DNA of 64,000 nt from Curtobacterium sp. TC1. GTDB lineage: Bacteria; Actinomycetota; Actinomycetes; Actinomycetales; Microbacteriaceae. The DNA lies in the NCBI RefSeq assembly GCF_019844075.1, contig NZ_CP081964.1, positions 1,488,001-1,552,000 of the forward strand, given 5' to 3'. Positions 16,282 to 29,894 of the stretch are shown here, piece by piece; position 1 is the stretch's first letter; each line of letters opens with the position of its first letter. A program made the translations under genes and the position numbers. A model generated the notes under the pieces. It had not been told where the DNA came from and did no database searches. It saw only the letters and a list, made by a program, of their open reading frames with translations.

Positions 16282-17247
16282 ATGGGACGCCACGCCCTGC
16301 CTGCAGCAGCCGATGACCGACAGCCCTCGCGAGCGACCCCGCGCACCGCGGTGGCACCCGCATCGCCGTCCCCGGAACCGCAGCAGCTGCGTCCCCGTGG
16401 TCGGCGCTCGGCGCTCGGGCCCGCCGCCGCACAGGCGACCTTCGTCGAGCACCCGAAGCCGACCCGGACCGTCCGGATGCAGTCGCGCCCGGCACCCGTC
16501 TCCTCGGCACCCGTCGCCTCGGTCGCCGGTGCCGCCGTCCTGAGCCGGACGGCCGTGCTGCGTGCCGAGCGCGCCGTGGACCCCCGGCACATCCGCCGCG
16601 CCGCGAACGCCAAGCGCGCCGCGATCCTGCTCGCACCCGCGATCGCCGTGACCTCGAGCCTGACGCTGGCCGTGCCGGCGAACGCGGCGACCCCGGCGGA
16701 GACGCAGCAGGGCACGACGACCGCGCAGGCCGCGCAGACCTTCACCGTGGCGCACGACGTCAAGGTCCCGGTCGTCACCACCGACGGCATGACCACCACG
16801 ACCACCGTCGTCTCGTACCCGACGCTCGACCTGCGCTTCGGCGTCACGACGGCCCAGGCGCAGTCGGCCCTGTCGGCGGCGCTGTCCGCCGGCGGCGACC
16901 GCGCCACCATCGTCGAGACCGCCCTGCAGTACATGGGAGACCCCTACGTCGAGGGCGGCGCGAGCCACGAGGGCATCGACTGCTCCGGCCTGACGATGGT
17001 CGCGTACGCCGCGGTCGGCATCCCGCTCGTCCACTACGTGCCGACGCAGGACGCCGCCGCGACGACGATCCCCGAGTCCGAGGCGCTGCCCGGCGACCTG
17101 GTCGTGTACGACGACGAGGACCACGTCGGCCTGTACCTCGGCCAGGGACTCGTGCTGCAGGCCCCGCACCCGGGCGAGGTCGTCGACATCGTGCCGATGT
17201 ACTCGGCCGCACACCACTTCGCGCGCCTGCTGCCCGCCGGCAGCTGA
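16282..17247 (+). CDS. NlpC/P60 cell-wall endopeptidase
   Basis: 321-residue predicted exported peptidoglycan hydrolase. The C-terminal NlpC/P60 domain (about 205-320) has the catalytic Cys234 in GIDCSGLT, His281 in EDHVGLY and a third polar residue near His296. A hydrophobic segment (about 112-135, ending VPANAA) is the signal or anchor, preceded by an unusually long, Pro/Ala/Arg-rich N-terminus of about 110 residues. The ATG at 16282 has GGAAGGA upstream; an ATG 54 bp earlier is also in frame. A later start near the hydrophobic segment would give a normal signal peptide. Confidence 0.85.
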   Translation: MGRHALPAAADDRQPSRATPRTAVAPASPSPEPQQLRPRGRRSALGPAAAQATFVEHPKPTRTVRMQSRPAPVSSAPVASVAGAAVLSRTAVLRAERAVDPRHIRRAANAKRAAILLAPAIAVTSSLTLAVPANAATPAETQQGTTTAQAAQTFTVAHDVKVPVVTTDGMTTTTTVVSYPTLDLRFGVTTAQAQSALSAALSAGGDRATIVETALQYMGDPYVEGGASHEGIDCSGLTMVAYAAVGIPLVHYVPTQDAAATTIPESEALPGDLVVYDDEDHVGLYLGQGLVLQAPHPGEVVDIVPMYSAAHHFARLLPAGS

Positions 17248-17337
17248 CCCGACGCGGGCGGGGCCGTCGACGGTGACCATCCCGGCCACCGGAGGGTCCG
17301 GCACCGACGTGTCACGGGCCTCCCGTATCCTGGTCTG

Positions 17338-18570
17338 ATGGCTTCCGAGACCCGCACTCCGTTCGAACAGCAGCAGTCTGCTCGTCCGCAGGTGCGTCCG
17401 CGCACCGAGGGCTGGAAGCAGGCGACCGACACCGACGGCCGTCCGCTGCTGCAGTTCGCGTCGCCGAAGCGCGGCAAGCCGCCCGTCCACCTCGCCGACC
17501 TGACGGCAGCGGAGCGCGAGGCACGCGTCAAGGAACTCGGCCTGCCGGGCTTCCGGGCGAAGCAGCTCGCGACCCACTACTTCACGCACTACACGTCCGA
17601 CCCGGACAAGATGACCGACCTGCCGGCCGCCCAGCGCGAGCAGCTCGTCGCCGGGATGCTGCCGCCCCTGCTGACCGAGACCCGGCGGCTGGCGACGGAC
17701 AACGGCGACACCATCAAGTTCCTGTGGAAGCTGCACGACGGCGCCCTGGTCGAGTCGGTGCTCATGCGCTACCCGGGTCGCATCACGCTCTGCGTCTCGT
17801 CGCAGGCCGGCTGCGGCATGAACTGCCCGTTCTGCGCCACCGGCCAGGCGGGTCTGACCCGGAACATGTCGACCGCCGAGATCATCGAGCAGATCGTCCG
17901 GGCCAATGCGGCCATCGCCGCGGGGGAGCTCGGTGGTGATCCCCGCAAGGGCGGCAAGGACCGCGTCGACGCTGAGCGCGTGACGAACATCGTGTTCATG
18001 GGCATGGGGGAGCCGCTCGCCAACTACAAGCGGGTGATGGACGCCGTCCGCCTGATGGTCGCGCCGCAGCCGAACGGCCTCGGCATGAGCGCCCGTGGCA
18101 TCACGATCTCGACCGTCGGGCTGGTCCCCGCGATCCTCAAGCTGGCGGAGGAGGACATCCCGGTGACCTTCGCGCTGTCGCTGCACGCCCCGGACGACGA
18201 ACTCCGCGACGAGCTCATCCCGGTGAACTCGCGCTGGAAGGCCGACGAGGCGATCGACGCCGCGCACAACTACTACGTCAAGACGGGCCGCCGCGTCTCG
18301 ATCGAGTACGCGCTCATCAAGGACATGAACGACCACGCCTGGCGTGCCGACCTGCTCGCCGAGAAGCTCAACAAGCGCGGCAAGGGCTGGGTGCACGTCA
18401 ACCCGATCCCGCTCAACCCGACGCCGGGCTCCGTGTGGACCTCGTCCGAGGTGCACGTGCAGGACGAGTTCGTCCGCCGGCTCAACGCCGCGGGCATCCC
18501 GACGACCCTGCGCGACACCCGCGGCAAGGAGATCGACGGGGCCTGCGGGCAGCTCGCTGCCGCCGAGTAG
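17338..18570 (+). CDS. rlmN: Dual-specificity RNA methyltransferase RlmN
   Basis: 410-residue radical-SAM enzyme that makes 2-methyladenosine at A2503 of 23S rRNA and at A37 of some tRNAs. The CxxxCxxC cluster ligands are Cys159, Cys163 and Cys166 (CGMNCPFC); the C-terminal Cys (near 403, DGACGQL) and GMGEPLANY motif fit the family. Length is normal with a short actinobacterial N-terminal extension. It lies directly upstream of the rRNA operon whose product it modifies, separated by two hairpins. Confidence 0.97.
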   Translation: MASETRTPFEQQQSARPQVRPRTEGWKQATDTDGRPLLQFASPKRGKPPVHLADLTAAEREARVKELGLPGFRAKQLATHYFTHYTSDPDKMTDLPAAQREQLVAGMLPPLLTETRRLATDNGDTIKFLWKLHDGALVESVLMRYPGRITLCVSSQAGCGMNCPFCATGQAGLTRNMSTAEIIEQIVRANAAIAAGELGGDPRKGGKDRVDAERVTNIVFMGMGEPLANYKRVMDAVRLMVAPQPNGLGMSARGITISTVGLVPAILKLAEEDIPVTFALSLHAPDDELRDELIPVNSRWKADEAIDAAHNYYVKTGRRVSIEYALIKDMNDHAWRADLLAEKLNKRGKGWVHVNPIPLNPTPGSVWTSSEVHVQDEFVRRLNAAGIPTTLRDTRGKEIDGACGQLAAAE

Positions 18571-18612
18571 GCCCCGCGCCGACGGGGCCTCCCGGGCCGA
18601 CACGCCCGGGAG
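18570..18612 (+). terminator. Two consecutive hairpins after rlmN
   Basis: GGCCCCG-N6-CGGGGCC (18570-18589), then CTCCCGGGC-N6-GCCCGGGAG (18589-18612). They begin at the rlmN stop codon and precede the rRNA promoter region. Confidence 0.7.
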
Positions 18613-18988
18613 GGACAACGGTTGGCGAGGCCCTCGGAGCCTGTGTAGTGTTACCTCTCGTTGCCACGGCGGCGGAGAACGGAACGGCTGAGACGGTCCC
18701 TGGGTTCACCTGGAGATCTTGTCCGCCACGGTTCTTCCCCGGGTAGCGGATTTCATAGCCTCTCTGGCGGAGCATCTTCGGGTGTCGAGTGGGGGAGTGC
18801 GTCTGGTCCTTGAGAACTCAACAGCGTGCACATTGTCAATGCCAATTTATTGATTGACCTCGTGCCTGGCCTTCCTTCGGGTTGGTTGGGTTTGAGACAA
18901 TTCCTTTTGGATTGAAGATTGTCAGTAGACAGTCAACAGTCAGAATCAACTCGGTCTGGCACCTTTTGGGGTGTTGGGTCTGTATTTT
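18613..18988 (+). promoter_or_regulatory. rRNA operon promoter and leader
   Basis: About 375 bases with no gene. A candidate promoter is TTGGCG (18622-18627), an 18-bp spacer and TAGTGT (18646-18651). A conserved antitermination-type element CTTGAGAACTCAACAGCGTG lies at about 18809-18828, and the rest is distinctly AT-richer than the surroundings, as is usual for rRNA leaders. A second copy of the TTGAGAACT motif occurs in the 16S-23S spacer. Exact transcription start is not determinable here. Confidence 0.6.
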
Positions 18989-24090
<5,102 letters not shown>

Positions 24091-24225
24091 CACACTGATT
24101 TCCCGCACCTTCGTGTGCGGGGCTCGCGTCCACTTTGTGGTTCCCGACAGACGATCGGGAATCAAACTGAATAAATAGCTCAGCGACAGCTGGGACATGT
24201 TTGAGACCAGATCATGGTCGACAGT

Positions 24226-24344
24226 GTTCCGGTGGTCATAGCGAGAGGGAAACGCCCGGTCACATTCCGAACCCGGAAGCTAAGCCTCTCAGCGCCGATG
24301 GTACTGCAAGGGGGACCTTGTGGGAGAGTAGGACGCCGCCGGAC
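24226..24344 (+). rRNA. rrf: 5S ribosomal RNA
   Basis: 119-nt gene. The terminal stem GTTCCGGTGG / CCGCCGGAC closes the molecule, and the conserved CCGAACCCGGAAGCTAAG loop and GGGAGAGTAGG are intact. It lies 135 bp after the 23S gene. Confidence 0.95.
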
Positions 24345-24365
24345 TTAACCGTAGTAACACCAGGG

Positions 24366-24396
24366 AACCCCTGACCAGCACTGGTCAGGGGTTTTC
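24366..24396 (+). terminator. rRNA operon terminator
   Basis: Perfect 13-bp stem AACCCCTGACCAG/CTGGTCAGGGGTT with a two-base loop, followed by a T run: a textbook intrinsic terminator. Confidence 0.92.
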
Positions 24397-24441
24397 TGCG
24401 TTTCCGGGCAGGCCGTAGGATCAGCCGACGACGGAGGAACG

Positions 24442-25572
24442 ATGACCGAAGCCTGGCCGGCACTGCCCGAGGGTTCCCGCTTGGCACTGCGGGAGATCCT
24501 CATCCACGGCACGCTTTCCCGCGCCGAGATCGCTCGGTCGCTCGGACTGTCGCGGGCGAGCCTGACCCGGGCGATGCGCATCCTCGTGGCACACCGGCTC
24601 GTCGTCGAGGTCGGCACCGGTGTGCGGGGCGCGACCGGCCGGCCGTCGGAGCTGCTGCAGTCGAGCTCGGGGCAGTGGGAGTTCCTCGGTGTGAAGCTGA
24701 CGCGTGAGCGCCTGTACGCCGCCGTGACCGACCTGGGCGGCCGCGTGCTCGCCCTGCACGAGGAAGCCGTCGCGTCCACGGTTCCGGAAGCCCTGGCCGA
24801 CCAGGTCAGCGCGGTGCACGAGCGCCTCCGGGCCGCACACCCCGCGATCTGTGCCGTCGGGGTCTCCCTGCCGGGTGACGTGCTCGTCCGCGGTGGAGAG
24901 GCCGTCGTGGCGTCGTCGCCGTTCCTCGGGTGGACCGACGTCCCGTTCGCGCGGATGGTCCGGGAGCGCACCGGGCTGGCCGCCTTCACGGCGAACGACG
25001 TCCACGCCCTGACCGTCAAGGAGCACTGGTTCGGTGCCGGTGCCGGCCGTGACTCGATGGCCCTGGTCACCGTCGGCGAGGGGCTCGGTCTCGGGCTCAT
25101 CGTGAACGGGCAGGTGTCCACCGGTGAACACGGGCGACTCGGCCGGATCGGGCACCTGCCGGTCCTCGGTGGGGGACCCGACTGCGGCATCGGGCACGCG
25201 GGGTGCGCCTCGAGCTTCCTGCCGAGTCCGGTGATCGTCCGCAACGCCGGGCGGGAGGGCTCGACGTACGAGCAGGTCGTCGAGCTCGCGCGCACCGGCG
25301 ACGAGCGGGCCGTGGCCGCGTTCGAGGACGCCGGCCGAGCGCTCGGGGTGGTGCTGGCGACGGCCGTCCACATCGCCGATCCCGCCGCCATCGTCCTGAC
25401 CGGGGACGGACTGCCCGTGTACGACCTGGCACGGTCGACGGTCGACGAGGCACTCCGGGCGGCCCTGGCTCCGTACCGGCAGCCGGTGACCGTCGAGGTG
25501 CAGCCGTTCGAGTTCTCGGAGTGGGCGCGTGCGGGTGCGGTCGTCGCGATCCGGCAGCTGCTCGAGACCTGA
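24442..25572 (+). CDS. ROK-family transcriptional regulator
   Basis: 376-residue repressor with an N-terminal winged helix (about 25-60, LSRAEIARSLGLSRASLTRA) and a ROK sugar-kinase-like domain (about 80-370). The ROK glycine motif (GEGLGLGLIVNG) and part of the zinc motif (CGIGHAGC) are visible, the latter slightly degenerate. Such proteins respond to sugars or sugar phosphates and control adjacent glycoside operons. It immediately precedes the GH42 gene, and a shared promoter motif at 25590 and 32535 may be its site. Confidence 0.9.
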   Translation: MTEAWPALPEGSRLALREILIHGTLSRAEIARSLGLSRASLTRAMRILVAHRLVVEVGTGVRGATGRPSELLQSSSGQWEFLGVKLTRERLYAAVTDLGGRVLALHEEAVASTVPEALADQVSAVHERLRAAHPAICAVGVSLPGDVLVRGGEAVVASSPFLGWTDVPFARMVRERTGLAAFTANDVHALTVKEHWFGAGAGRDSMALVTVGEGLGLGLIVNGQVSTGEHGRLGRIGHLPVLGGGPDCGIGHAGCASSFLPSPVIVRNAGREGSTYEQVVELARTGDERAVAAFEDAGRALGVVLATAVHIADPAAIVLTGDGLPVYDLARSTVDEALRAALAPYRQPVTVEVQPFEFSEWARAGAVVAIRQLLET

Positions 25573-25589
25573 CGCGGCACGACTCCTGG

Positions 25590-25614
25590 CGCCTTAGTTA
25601 CACACGTTGACAAA
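25590..25614. promoter_or_regulatory. Candidate ROK-controlled promoter element upstream of GH42
   Basis: CGCCTTAGTTACACACGTTG aligns with CGCCTTAGTTTACGCGTGTAAC at 32533-32554, which sits inside the promoter of the ABC-transporter operon. The shared CGCCTTAGTT and the symmetrical ACRCRYGT suggest one operator used twice. Binding by the ROK protein is inference. Confidence 0.45.
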
Positions 25615-25664
25615 CGCCGCCGGAGACGGGAGGCTGGTGCGGTCCACCCATCGAAGGAGATGCC

Positions 25665-27680
25665 GTGACCGCTGCCCCCACCGTCCCGTGGCCGACCGAC
25701 GGCCTGTCGTTCGGCGGCGACTACAGCCCGGAACAATGGCCCCGTGCGGTCTGGCTCGAGGACGTCCGCCTGATGCGCGAGGCCGGGGTGAACCTGGTCA
25801 CGATCGGGGTCTTCTCGTGGGCGCTGCTCGAGCGGTCGCCGGGGGAGTACACCTTCGACTGGCTCGACGACGTCATCGCCCTGCTGCACGAGAACGGCAT
25901 CGCGGTGGACCTCGCGACGCCGACCGCCGCCCCGCCGAACTGGCTGCTGACCGCCCACCCCGAGGTCCTGCCGGTCGACGCCACGGAACGCCGCGAGCGT
26001 CCAGGTGGACGCCTCGGGTGGTGCGCCGCCTCGACGGTCTTCCGCGAGCACGCCCTGCGTATCGTCGGTGCCCTGGCCGAACGCTACGGACACCACCCGG
26101 CGGTGCGGCTCTGGCACGTGAGCAACGAGCTCGGCGGCGGGAACGGTCGCTGCTACTGCGAGGAGTCGGCAGCGGACTTCCGACGCTGGCTCGCCGAGCG
26201 GTACGGGGACGTCGACGCCGCGAACGCCGCGTGGGGGACGGCGTTCTGGGGGCACACCTACACGTCCTTCGACGAGGTGTCGCCGCCTCGAGGCGTCGGC
26301 GGCGCACCGAACCCCGGCCTCGCGCTGGACTTCGAGCGGTACTCCTCCGATGCCCTGCTCCGGCACTTCGACGCCGAGAAGGCCGTCATCGAGCAGCACT
26401 CGGACGTCCCCGTCACGACGAACTTCATGGTCGGAGCGGGATCGCAGGTCGTCGACTACGCCGAGTGGGCGAAGCACGTCGCGATCCCGGCCAACGACCA
26501 CTACACGCTCGTCGACGACCCGCACCGTGAGCAGGACCTCGCCCTCGCCGCCGACCGGATGCGCGGCATCACCGCCGGCCGGAACCCCTGGCTGCTCATG
26601 GAGCACTCGACGGGCGGGCCGAGCTGGCAGCAGCGCAACAGGGCGAAGGAGCCGGGGGAGATCCTGCGGAACTCGCTCGTGCACGTCGCCCGCGGATCCG
26701 ACGGCGCACTGTTCTTCCAGTGGCGGGCGTCGACCGCGGGGGCCGAGCAGTTCCACTCCGCGATGGTCCCGCACGCCGGCACCCGCACGCGCATCTGGCG
26801 GGAGGTCGTCGCGCTCGGGCGTGCACTCCGTGACCTCGCCCCGGTGCAGGGCAGTCGCGTCGAACCGGCGCGGGTCGCGATCGTCGTCGACGAGCCGTCC
26901 GGCTGGGCACTGCAGTCCGGGCTGAAGCCGCACCGAGCCCTGCGGTACTCGCGGGAGCTCCGTGCCTGGTACGCCGCGTTCCACGACCGGCAGGTGCTCA
27001 CCGACGTCGTGCCCTCGGACGCCGACCTCGACGGGTACGACGTGGTCGTCGTCCCGACGATGCTCGTCGTCGACGACGCCACCGCCGCGCGGATCGCCGC
27101 GGTGGTCGACCGTGGTGCGACCCTGATCGTCACCTACCTGTCCGGCGTGGCCGACGAGACCGCCCGCATCCGCGCCGGCGGCTACCCGGGCGCGTTCCGG
27201 CAGGTGCTCGGCGCCTGGAGCGAGGAGTTCACCCCGCTGCAGCGCGACGAGACCCGCACGCTCGACGACGGCGGGACCGTCACCGACTGGGCCGAGGCCG
27301 TGGTGGTCGACGACGCCGACGTCGTGCTCCGGTACACGGGCGGCCCGCTCGCGGACCGCGCAGCGGTCACCCGCCGCGCCGTCGGCGGCGGCGCCTGGTA
27401 CGTGTCCGCGATGCTGCCTGCCCAGAGCACCCAGCGGCTCGTGGACCGGGTCATCGAGGAGCGCGCGCTCCCGCGGACGGTCGCCGCGCCTCCCGGCCTG
27501 GAGGCGGTGCGCCGCGTCCACGACGACGGTTCCGTCTTCCTGTTCCTCGTCAACCACGGCGCAGACGACGTCACGGTCACCGCGTCCGGTACGGACCTGC
27601 TCGACGGCTCCGGCCACGGGCCGGAGACCGTTGTCCCCGCGGGACGCGTCCGCGTCCTGCGCGAGGAGCGTGCGTCGTGA
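25665..27680 (+). CDS. GH42 beta-galactosidase
   Basis: 671-residue cytosolic glycoside hydrolase that removes non-reducing beta-galactose. The acid/base is Glu155 in HVSNELGG and the nucleophile Glu313 in LMEHSTG. Cys120, Cys163 and Cys165 occupy the region of the GH42 zinc site. The A domain TIM barrel (about 10-385), trimerisation B domain (about 390-600) and small C domain are all of normal size. GTG start with AAGGAG upstream; its stop overlaps the alpha-galactosidase start (GTGA). No signal peptide, so it acts on imported oligosaccharides. Confidence 0.93.
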   Translation: MTAAPTVPWPTDGLSFGGDYSPEQWPRAVWLEDVRLMREAGVNLVTIGVFSWALLERSPGEYTFDWLDDVIALLHENGIAVDLATPTAAPPNWLLTAHPEVLPVDATERRERPGGRLGWCAASTVFREHALRIVGALAERYGHHPAVRLWHVSNELGGGNGRCYCEESAADFRRWLAERYGDVDAANAAWGTAFWGHTYTSFDEVSPPRGVGGAPNPGLALDFERYSSDALLRHFDAEKAVIEQHSDVPVTTNFMVGAGSQVVDYAEWAKHVAIPANDHYTLVDDPHREQDLALAADRMRGITAGRNPWLLMEHSTGGPSWQQRNRAKEPGEILRNSLVHVARGSDGALFFQWRASTAGAEQFHSAMVPHAGTRTRIWREVVALGRALRDLAPVQGSRVEPARVAIVVDEPSGWALQSGLKPHRALRYSRELRAWYAAFHDRQVLTDVVPSDADLDGYDVVVVPTMLVVDDATAARIAAVVDRGATLIVTYLSGVADETARIRAGGYPGAFRQVLGAWSEEFTPLQRDETRTLDDGGTVTDWAEAVVVDDADVVLRYTGGPLADRAAVTRRAVGGGAWYVSAMLPAQSTQRLVDRVIEERALPRTVAAPPGLEAVRRVHDDGSVFLFLVNHGADDVTVTASGTDLLDGSGHGPETVVPAGRVRVLREERAS

Positions 27681-29839
27681 CCGTCGTGGACCGCGACCCG
27701 GCGCCGGCGCACGCGCTGGACGGCCGGCGGGTGCACGTCCTGCGCGACGGCGGGGTGTCGCTCGTGCTCGCGACTGCCGACGAGGGACTGCCCGAGGTGC
27801 TGCACTGGGGCCGCGACGTCGGACCCGTCGCGGACGGCGACGGCGACGACCTGCGGCTCGCGGTCGGACGGCCGCTCGGACCGAGCGCTCTCGACGCGGC
27901 CTGGCCGCTGACCGTGCTGCCGACCGAACGCGACGGGTGGGAGGGCCGACCGGGGATCGCGGGGCACGTCGACGGGCTGCCGCTCGTGCCGCGGTGGCGC
28001 GACGTCGAGGTGGCCGCGGAGCCGGGCTCCCTGGTCGTCACCGCGGTGTCCGACGAACTGCTGCTGCGGAGTGCCTTCAGGCTCGACGGCGCGGGGGTGC
28101 TGCGCGTCGGGCACACCGTGACGAGCGGGGCCGCGGTGCCCGTGCACCTTCAGGCGCTCGAGGCGACGCTGCCCGTCGACGAACGGGTCGGGGAGGTGCT
28201 CGACCTGGCCGGACGCTGGACCCGGGAGCGGACCCCGCAGCGTCGAGCCCTGACCGCCGGGAGCCACGCGCGGGAGAGCCGTCGCGGTCGCACCGGCCAC
28301 GACGCCCCGACGCTGCTCGTGCTCGGGACGCCCGGGTTCTCGGACGCTTCCGGTGCGGTCTGGGGCGTGCACCTGGCCTGGAGCGCCGACTCGGTGCACC
28401 GGTACGACGTGCTCGCCGAGGCGCGACCGCTGCTCGGCGCCGGGGAACTCCTGCGCGCCGGCGAGGTCGTCCTCGGGCAGGGGGAGTCCTTCGCCGCGCC
28501 CGAGGCCGTCTTCGTCTGGAGCGACGCCGGGCTGGACGGCCTGTCCGACCGGCTGCACGATTCGCTCCGCAGCCGCTCCGGCCACCCGAAGCGCCCGAGG
28601 CCCGTGGTGCTCAACACCTGGGAGGCCGTCTACTTCCGGCAGGAGCTCGCGCCCCTGGTGGCCCTGGCCGAGACCGCGGCGGACATCGGCGTCGAGCGGT
28701 TCGTGCTCGACGACGGCTGGTTCCTCGGACGGCGTTCGGACTCGACGTCGCTCGGCGACTGGCGCGTCGACCCGACGGTGTGGCCCGACGGCCTCGGCCC
28801 GCTGGTCGACCGGGTCCGCGGACTCGGCATGGAGTTCGGGCTGTGGTTCGAGCCCGAGATGGTGAGCCCGGTGTCCGAACTCGCGGCAGCGCACCCCGAG
28901 TGGCTGCTGCAGCGCCCCGAGGACGACGTCCGCACCTGGCGGAACCAGTACGTGCTCGACATGGCGAACCCGCTCGCGCGGGCGTTCGTGCTCGAGGCGA
29001 TGTCCGCCGTGATCGCGGCGCACCACGTCGACTTCGTGAAGTGGGACCAGAACCGCGACATCGTGCACGCGGTCCACGCCGGACGCGCCGGCATCGACGC
29101 GCACACCCGCGGGGTCTGGGCGCTGATGGACGCCCTGCGCGCCCGGCACCCGTGGCTCGAGATCGAGGCGTGCGCGAGCGGGGGTGCCCGAGTGGACCTC
29201 GGCGTGCTGGAGCGCACCGACCGGGTGTGGCCGTCGGACTCCAACGACGCCTTCGAACGGCTGCCGATCCAACGCTGGACCGAGGCACTGCTGCCGCTCG
29301 AGCTGATCGGTTCGCACGTCGGCCCCGAGGTGTCGCACACCACCGGACGGCACCTGGACCTGGACTTCCGGATGGCGGTGTCGTTGTTCGGTTCCGCGGG
29401 CATCGAGACCGACGTCACCCGGCTGTCACCGTCGGAGCTCGACCGGTTGCGCGCGTGGACGGCGCTGTACAAGCGGGAGCGCGGGCTGCTGCACACCGGG
29501 CGGCTGCGGCACCTGGAGCTCGGCGACCCCGGGCTCGTGGCGACCTCGGTGGTGGCCGTCGACCGGTCGCGGGCGCTGGTGCGGGTCGCACGGACCGAGA
29601 CCGGGCCGCAGTCGCTGCCGGTGCCGTTGCGGATGCGGGGGCTCGACCGGGCTCGGAGCTACCGGCTGGCCCCGGTCGCAGGGCTGCGGGTGCCGCACGG
29701 ACTCGACATGGTGCCGCCGGCGTGGCTCGTTCGCGGGCACCTGGAGCTGTCGGGTGCGGTGCTCGAGGACGTCGGGGCGAGGCTGCCGCTGCTGGCCCCC
29801 GCGACCGCGATCGTGTTCGAGCTGGCCGCCCTCGACTGA
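27677..29839 (+). CDS. GH36 alpha-galactosidase (first of two)
   Basis: 720-residue GH36 enzyme. After a beta-sandwich N-terminal domain (about 1-300) the TIM barrel contains FVLDDGWF, nucleophile Asp457 in FVKWDQNR and acid/base Asp521 in VWPSDSND; the substrate-binding CASGGARVD is typical of alpha-galactosidases acting on raffinose or galactomannan side chains. It starts inside the GH42 stop codon (GTGA), so both are made from one mRNA. Cytosolic. Confidence 0.92.
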   Translation: MTVVDRDPAPAHALDGRRVHVLRDGGVSLVLATADEGLPEVLHWGRDVGPVADGDGDDLRLAVGRPLGPSALDAAWPLTVLPTERDGWEGRPGIAGHVDGLPLVPRWRDVEVAAEPGSLVVTAVSDELLLRSAFRLDGAGVLRVGHTVTSGAAVPVHLQALEATLPVDERVGEVLDLAGRWTRERTPQRRALTAGSHARESRRGRTGHDAPTLLVLGTPGFSDASGAVWGVHLAWSADSVHRYDVLAEARPLLGAGELLRAGEVVLGQGESFAAPEAVFVWSDAGLDGLSDRLHDSLRSRSGHPKRPRPVVLNTWEAVYFRQELAPLVALAETAADIGVERFVLDDGWFLGRRSDSTSLGDWRVDPTVWPDGLGPLVDRVRGLGMEFGLWFEPEMVSPVSELAAAHPEWLLQRPEDDVRTWRNQYVLDMANPLARAFVLEAMSAVIAAHHVDFVKWDQNRDIVHAVHAGRAGIDAHTRGVWALMDALRARHPWLEIEACASGGARVDLGVLERTDRVWPSDSNDAFERLPIQRWTEALLPLELIGSHVGPEVSHTTGRHLDLDFRMAVSLFGSAGIETDVTRLSPSELDRLRAWTALYKRERGLLHTGRLRHLELGDPGLVATSVVAVDRSRALVRVARTETGPQSLPVPLRMRGLDRARSYRLAPVAGLRVPHGLDMVPPAWLVRGHLELSGAVLEDVGARLPLLAPATAIVFELAALD

Positions 29840-29852
29840 CCCGCTCGCGGAT

Positions 29853-29888
29853 CGCCCGCTCGCCGACAGCACGGTCGGCGAGCGGGCG
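29853..29888. terminator. Bidirectional hairpin between GH36 and GH2 genes
   Basis: Perfect 15-bp arms CGCCCGCTCGCCGAC / GTCGGCGAGCGGGCG around a six-base loop, between convergent genes. Confidence 0.8.
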
Positions 29889-29894
29889 CCCGCG

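Noticed and set aside
24345..27617. 1090-codon open frame on the minus strand
   Set aside because: It lies opposite the ROK and GH42 genes, which have complete motifs; its translation has none.
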